Notes under the pieces: model-generated | The model's database searches: none | Seen by the model: the letters and a program-made list of their open reading frames with translations, nothing else | Told to the model about the DNA's origin: nothing | Position numbers and translations under genes: made by a program | Shown: positions 60,901 through 64,000 of the stretch, piece by piece | Numbering within the stretch: the stretch's first letter is position 1 | How the letters are laid out: the number at the start of each line of letters is the position of its first letter | Assembly (NCBI RefSeq): GCF_038003525.1 | Contig: NZ_JBBOPI010000001.1 | Coordinates: forward strand, 673,001-737,000 | Origin: Solibacillus sp. FSL H8-0538 | Lineage (GTDB): Bacteria > Bacillota > Bacilli > Bacillales_A > Planococcaceae | Direction of reading: 5' to 3' | DNA: 64,000 bases

Positions 60901-62883
60901 ATGACTGAAACTTTTCATATCCAGTCTCATTACAGCCCAAGTGGTGACCAGCCTGTTGCCATTAAAGAACTGGTGCAAGGGGTTAATGAGGAAAAGCGCC
61001 ATCAAACGCTTCTTGGTGCAACAGGTACCGGAAAAACTTTTACGATTTCAAATGTAATTCAACAAGTAAATAAGCCAACGCTCATTATGGCTCATAATAA
61101 AACATTGGCGGGGCAACTATATAGTGAGTTTAAGGAATTTTTCCCTAATAACGCGGTTGAATATTTTGTTAGTTATTATGATTACTTTCAGCCAGAAGCG
61201 TACGTACCGCAAACGGATACGTATATAGAGAAGGATTCGAGTATTAACGATGAAATCGATAAATTACGTCACTCGGCAACCTCTGCCTTATTTGAACGCA
61301 GAGATGTCATTATTATTGCGTCAGTTTCTTGTATTTACGGCCTCGGTTCGCCGGAGGAATACCGCGATATGGTCGTTTCTATTCGTACAGGTATGGAAAT
61401 TGAGCGCAATCAGTTGCTGCGCAGATTAGTGGACATTCAGTATGAGCGTAATGATATAAGTTTCACACGTGGGACATTTCGTGTACGTGGAGATGTGGTG
61501 GAAATCTTCCCGGCATCTCGTGATGAAAAATGCATTCGAGTGGAGTTTTTCGGCGATGAAATAGACCGGATTCGTGAGGTGGATGCGTTAACTGGTGAAA
61601 TTATGGGTGAACGTGATCACGTAGCCATTTTCCCAGCATCTCACTTCGTTACACGTGAAGAAAAAATGGTAAAGGCAATTGAAAATATCGAAAAAGAACT
61701 AGAGCAACAATTAGAAAAGTTCCGCTCAGAGAATAAATTACTGGAAGCGCAGCGTTTAGAGCAGCGTACAAACTACGATTTAGAAATGATGCGTGAGATG
61801 GGCTTCTGTTCAGGTATTGAAAACTATTCACGTCATTTAACGCTACGTGATGCGGGGGCGACACCCTATACATTGCTCGATTATTTCCCAGAGGACTTCT
61901 TACTGGTTGTCGATGAAAGTCACGTAACATTGCCGCAAGTGCGTGGTATGTATAACGGGGACCAAGCACGGAAGCAAGTTTTAGTAGACCATGGCTTCCG
62001 TTTACCTTCTGCACTTGATAATCGTCCGTTAAAGATTGATGAGTTTCAGTCAAAGGTGCAACAGGCTATTTATGTTTCAGCAACGCCGGGACCGTTTGAG
62101 CTCGAGCATACACCGGACATGGTGGAGCAAATTATTCGTCCGACCGGTTTACTCGATCCAACCATTGATGTGCGTCCAAGAGAAGGGCAAATTGATGATT
62201 TAATCGATGAAATTCAGGAGCGCATCAAGAAAAACGAACGTGTTTTAGTCACAACCTTAACGAAGAAAATGTCCGAGGATTTAACGGATTATTTAAAGAA
62301 AATGGGCTTGAAGGTTGAATATTTACACTCTGAAATTAAAACATTGCAACGTATTGAAATCATTCGTGAGCTACGTAAAGGCACGCATGATGTCCTAATC
62401 GGTATTAACTTATTACGAGAAGGCTTAGATATACCGGAAGTTTCGCTTGTCGTCATTTTGGATGCAGATAAGGAAGGCTTCCTGCGTTCAGAACGTTCAC
62501 TCATTCAAACGATTGGGCGAGCAGCACGTAATGCAAGTGGCCATGTCATTATGTATGCTGACAATATGACAGATTCGATGAAAAAGGCGCTTGATGAGAC
62601 AAAGCGTCGCCGTGATATTCAACGGGCATATAACGTGGAACATGGCATTACCCCAAAAACAATCATTAAGAAAATTCCTGAAATCATTCGTGCAACACAG
62701 GTGGCGGAAGAGGAAGAAACATATGTAACGAAAGTAACGAAAGGCAAGAAGCTGACGAAGGCGGAGCTAGACAAGCTAATGGCGAAGCTTGAAAGTGAAA
62801 TGAAAGATGCTGCAAAGGCGCTTGATTTCGAACGGGCAGCAGAACTGCGTGATACGATATTTGAACTGAAAGTAGAAAGGTGA
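60901..62883 (+). CDS. uvrB: Excinuclease ABC subunit B
   Basis: A 660-residue UvrB, the damage-verifying helicase of nucleotide excision repair. Walker A is GATGTGKTF near residue 41. The beta-hairpin that inserts between strands reads [20 protein letters not shown], and the DEAD-like motif is [11 protein letters not shown]. Motif VI text includes [20 protein letters not shown]. The C-terminal UVR domain that binds UvrC reads [20 protein letters not shown], then RDTIFEL. It precedes uvrA by 6 bp, as a uvrBA operon. Confidence 0.97.
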   Translation: MTETFHIQSHYSPSGDQPVAIKELVQGVNEEKRHQTLLGATGTGKTFTISNVIQQVNKPTLIMAHNKTLAGQLYSEFKEFFPNNAVEYFVSYYDYFQPEAYVPQTDTYIEKDSSINDEIDKLRHSATSALFERRDVIIIASVSCIYGLGSPEEYRDMVVSIRTGMEIERNQLLRRLVDIQYERNDISFTRGTFRVRGDVVEIFPASRDEKCIRVEFFGDEIDRIREVDALTGEIMGERDHVAIFPASHFVTREEKMVKAIENIEKELEQQLEKFRSENKLLEAQRLEQRTNYDLEMMREMGFCSGIENYSRHLTLRDAGATPYTLLDYFPEDFLLVVDESHVTLPQVRGMYNGDQARKQVLVDHGFRLPSALDNRPLKIDEFQSKVQQAIYVSATPGPFELEHTPDMVEQIIRPTGLLDPTIDVRPREGQIDDLIDEIQERIKKNERVLVTTLTKKMSEDLTDYLKKMGLKVEYLHSEIKTLQRIEIIRELRKGTHDVLIGINLLREGLDIPEVSLVVILDADKEGFLRSERSLIQTIGRAARNASGHVIMYADNMTDSMKKALDETKRRRDIQRAYNVEHGITPKTIIKKIPEIIRATQVAEEEETYVTKVTKGKKLTKAELDKLMAKLESEMKDAAKALDFERAAELRDTIFELKVER

Positions 62884-62889
62884 CATAGC

Positions 62890-64000
62890 GTGAAAAATAC
62901 AGAAATCGTCGTGCAAGGTGCACGCGCACATAATTTAAAAAATATTGATGTCACGATTCCTCGCGATAAGCTAGTTGTGCTAACGGGCTTATCTGGATCA
63001 GGGAAGTCGTCACTAGCTTTTGATACGATTTACGCAGAAGGACAGCGCCGCTACGTGGAGTCTTTATCGGCGTATGCGCGCCAATTTCTCGGTCAAATGG
63101 ATAAGCCGGATGTGGATGCCATTGAGGGGTTGTCGCCTGCTATTTCAATTGACCAAAAAACAACGAGCCGTAACCCGCGCTCAACGGTAGGTACAGTAAC
63201 GGAAATTTATGATTATTTACGTTTATTATATGCGCGCGTAGGAAAGCCAATTTGTCCAAATCACGACATCGAAATTAGCTCGCAAACGATTGAGCAAATG
63301 GTGGATCGCCTACTAGAATATCCAGAGCGTACGAAAATGCAGCTACTTGCCCCAATCGTGGAAGGGCGTAAAGGGACGCATGTGAAGTTGTTTGAAGATT
63401 TAAAAAAGCAAGGCTATGTTCGTGTCCGCGTGAACGGCGAGCTGCGTGATCTAGATGATAATATTGAGCTCGATAAAAACAAAAAGCATACGATTGAAGT
63501 CGTAGTGGACCGAGTTGTGATGAAGGAAGGCATTGCCACACGTTTAAGTGATTCATTAGCGGCCGCGTTGAAATTAGCGGAAGGTCGTGTGTTAGTCGAC
63601 GTCATGGAACGTGAAGAACTGTTATTTAGTGAGCATCACGCATGTCCTCAATGTGGATTTTCTATTGGCGAGCTCGAACCGCGTATGTTTTCATTTAATA
63701 GTCCGTTTGGAGCCTGTTCGTCTTGTGATGGATTAGGGATGAAGCTAAAAGTGGATCCGGATTTGGTCATTCCAGATTGGAGCCGTACATTGCTTGAGCA
63801 TGCAATTGCGCCGTGGGAACCGACAAGCTCGCAGTACTATCCGCAGCTATTAAAATCGGTTTGTGATCATTATGATATTCCCATGGATGTCCCTGTACAA
63901 GATATTCCAAAAGAGAAAATGGATAAAATTTTAAAAGGCTCAGGCAAGGATAAAGTTCAGTTCAACTATGAAAATGAATTTGGCAGAACATTTGATAAAC
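62890..64000 (+). CDS. uvrA: Excinuclease ABC subunit A (partial, runs off the right edge)
   Basis: The first 370 codons of UvrA. GTG start with AAAGGTG upstream, inside the end of uvrB. Text: [20 protein letters not shown], then Walker [21 protein letters not shown] and [21 protein letters not shown] first zinc module is [20 protein letters not shown], then [12 protein letters not shown]. UvrA dimer finds lesions and loads UvrB. The frame is intact to the window edge. Confidence 0.96.
   Translation, partial: MKNTEIVVQGARAHNLKNIDVTIPRDKLVVLTGLSGSGKSSLAFDTIYAEGQRRYVESLSAYARQFLGQMDKPDVDAIEGLSPAISIDQKTTSRNPRSTVGTVTEIYDYLRLLYARVGKPICPNHDIEISSQTIEQMVDRLLEYPERTKMQLLAPIVEGRKGTHVKLFEDLKKQGYVRVRVNGELRDLDDNIELDKNKKHTIEVVVDRVVMKEGIATRLSDSLAAALKLAEGRVLVDVMEREELLFSEHHACPQCGFSIGELEPRMFSFNSPFGACSSCDGLGMKLKVDPDLVIPDWSRTLLEHAIAPWEPTSSQYYPQLLKSVCDHYDIPMDVPVQDIPKEKMDKILKGSGKDKVQFNYENEFGRTFDK

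Noticed and set aside
62619-62954. Minus-strand frames opposite uvrB and uvrA
   Set aside because: Shadows of conserved coding sequence; composition follows the sense codons.

Overview
The window looks like a chromosomal segment of a low-GC, motile, S-layer-bearing Bacillales species, most likely from the Solibacillus/Lysinibacillus/Kurthia group (Caryophanaceae/Planococcaceae). This is inference from gene content: an SLH-domain fragment, CsaB, a SecA2 with its S-layer assembly partner, no spore genes in view, AT-rich codon use and AGGAGG-type ribosome binding sites. Gene order from degS to prfB follows the Bacillus subtilis degSU-degV-comF-flgM-flgN-flgK-flgL-fliW-csrA-hag-flaG-fliD-hpf-secA-prfB block closely.

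Region by region: (1) 1-6.1 kb holds the 3' end of an SLH protein, a nested pair of decayed mobile elements, csaB, a GT4 glycosyltransferase, a MurJ/Wzx-like flippase and a TetR regulator. (2) 6.2-11.5 kb holds an S41 protease, the BrnQ transporter and two exported NlpC/P60 wall hydrolases. (3) 11.6-18.3 kb holds the S-layer export pair slaP-like/secA2, tagO, another decayed element, and an LCP ligase. Together with region 1 this supports a cell-envelope theme: secondary wall polymer synthesis, pyruvylation and attachment, and export of SLH proteins. (4) 18.3-25.8 kb holds yvyE, degSU, a lipoprotein, degV, comFA, comFC and yvyF. (5) 25.9-33.7 kb holds the late flagellar genes flgM-flgN-flgK, two tandem flgL copies, a 93-bp tandem repeat, yviE, fliW, csrA and a large flagellin. 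(6) 33.8-46.4 kb holds a flagellin glycosylation island: a Maf transferase with unusual extra domains and a pseudaminic-acid-type pathway (pseB, pseC, SpsF-like cytidylyltransferase, pseG, pseI), with an aldo/keto reductase, a class III aminotransferase, a methyltransferase, a formyltransferase and a DUF2920 hydrolase. No pseH-like acetyltransferase is visible; the formyltransferase sits between pseG and pseI. (7) 46.7-54.4 kb holds two small unknown genes, a phosphohexomutase, flaG, an enlarged fliD, fliT, fliS, a PilZ protein and hpf. (8) 54.4-64 kb holds a repeat-rich spacer, secA, a 103-bp minisatellite, prfB with its programmed frameshift, a probable SOS gene, comK, an IDEAL-type small protein, uvrB and the start of uvrA.

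The strongest lead is the glycosylation island. Replacement of PseH by an N-formyltransferase predicts a 7-N-formyl pseudaminic acid on the flagellin, added by a Maf protein with a fused C-terminal beta-rich region. Other leads are a near-ideal CsrA hairpin in the hag leader, a LexA-type box before the small gene at 59.4 kb, three dispersed repeat families (one with clear inverted ends and a 10-bp target duplication), and the two tandem minisatellites. All functional statements rest on reading motifs by eye; no searches were run.
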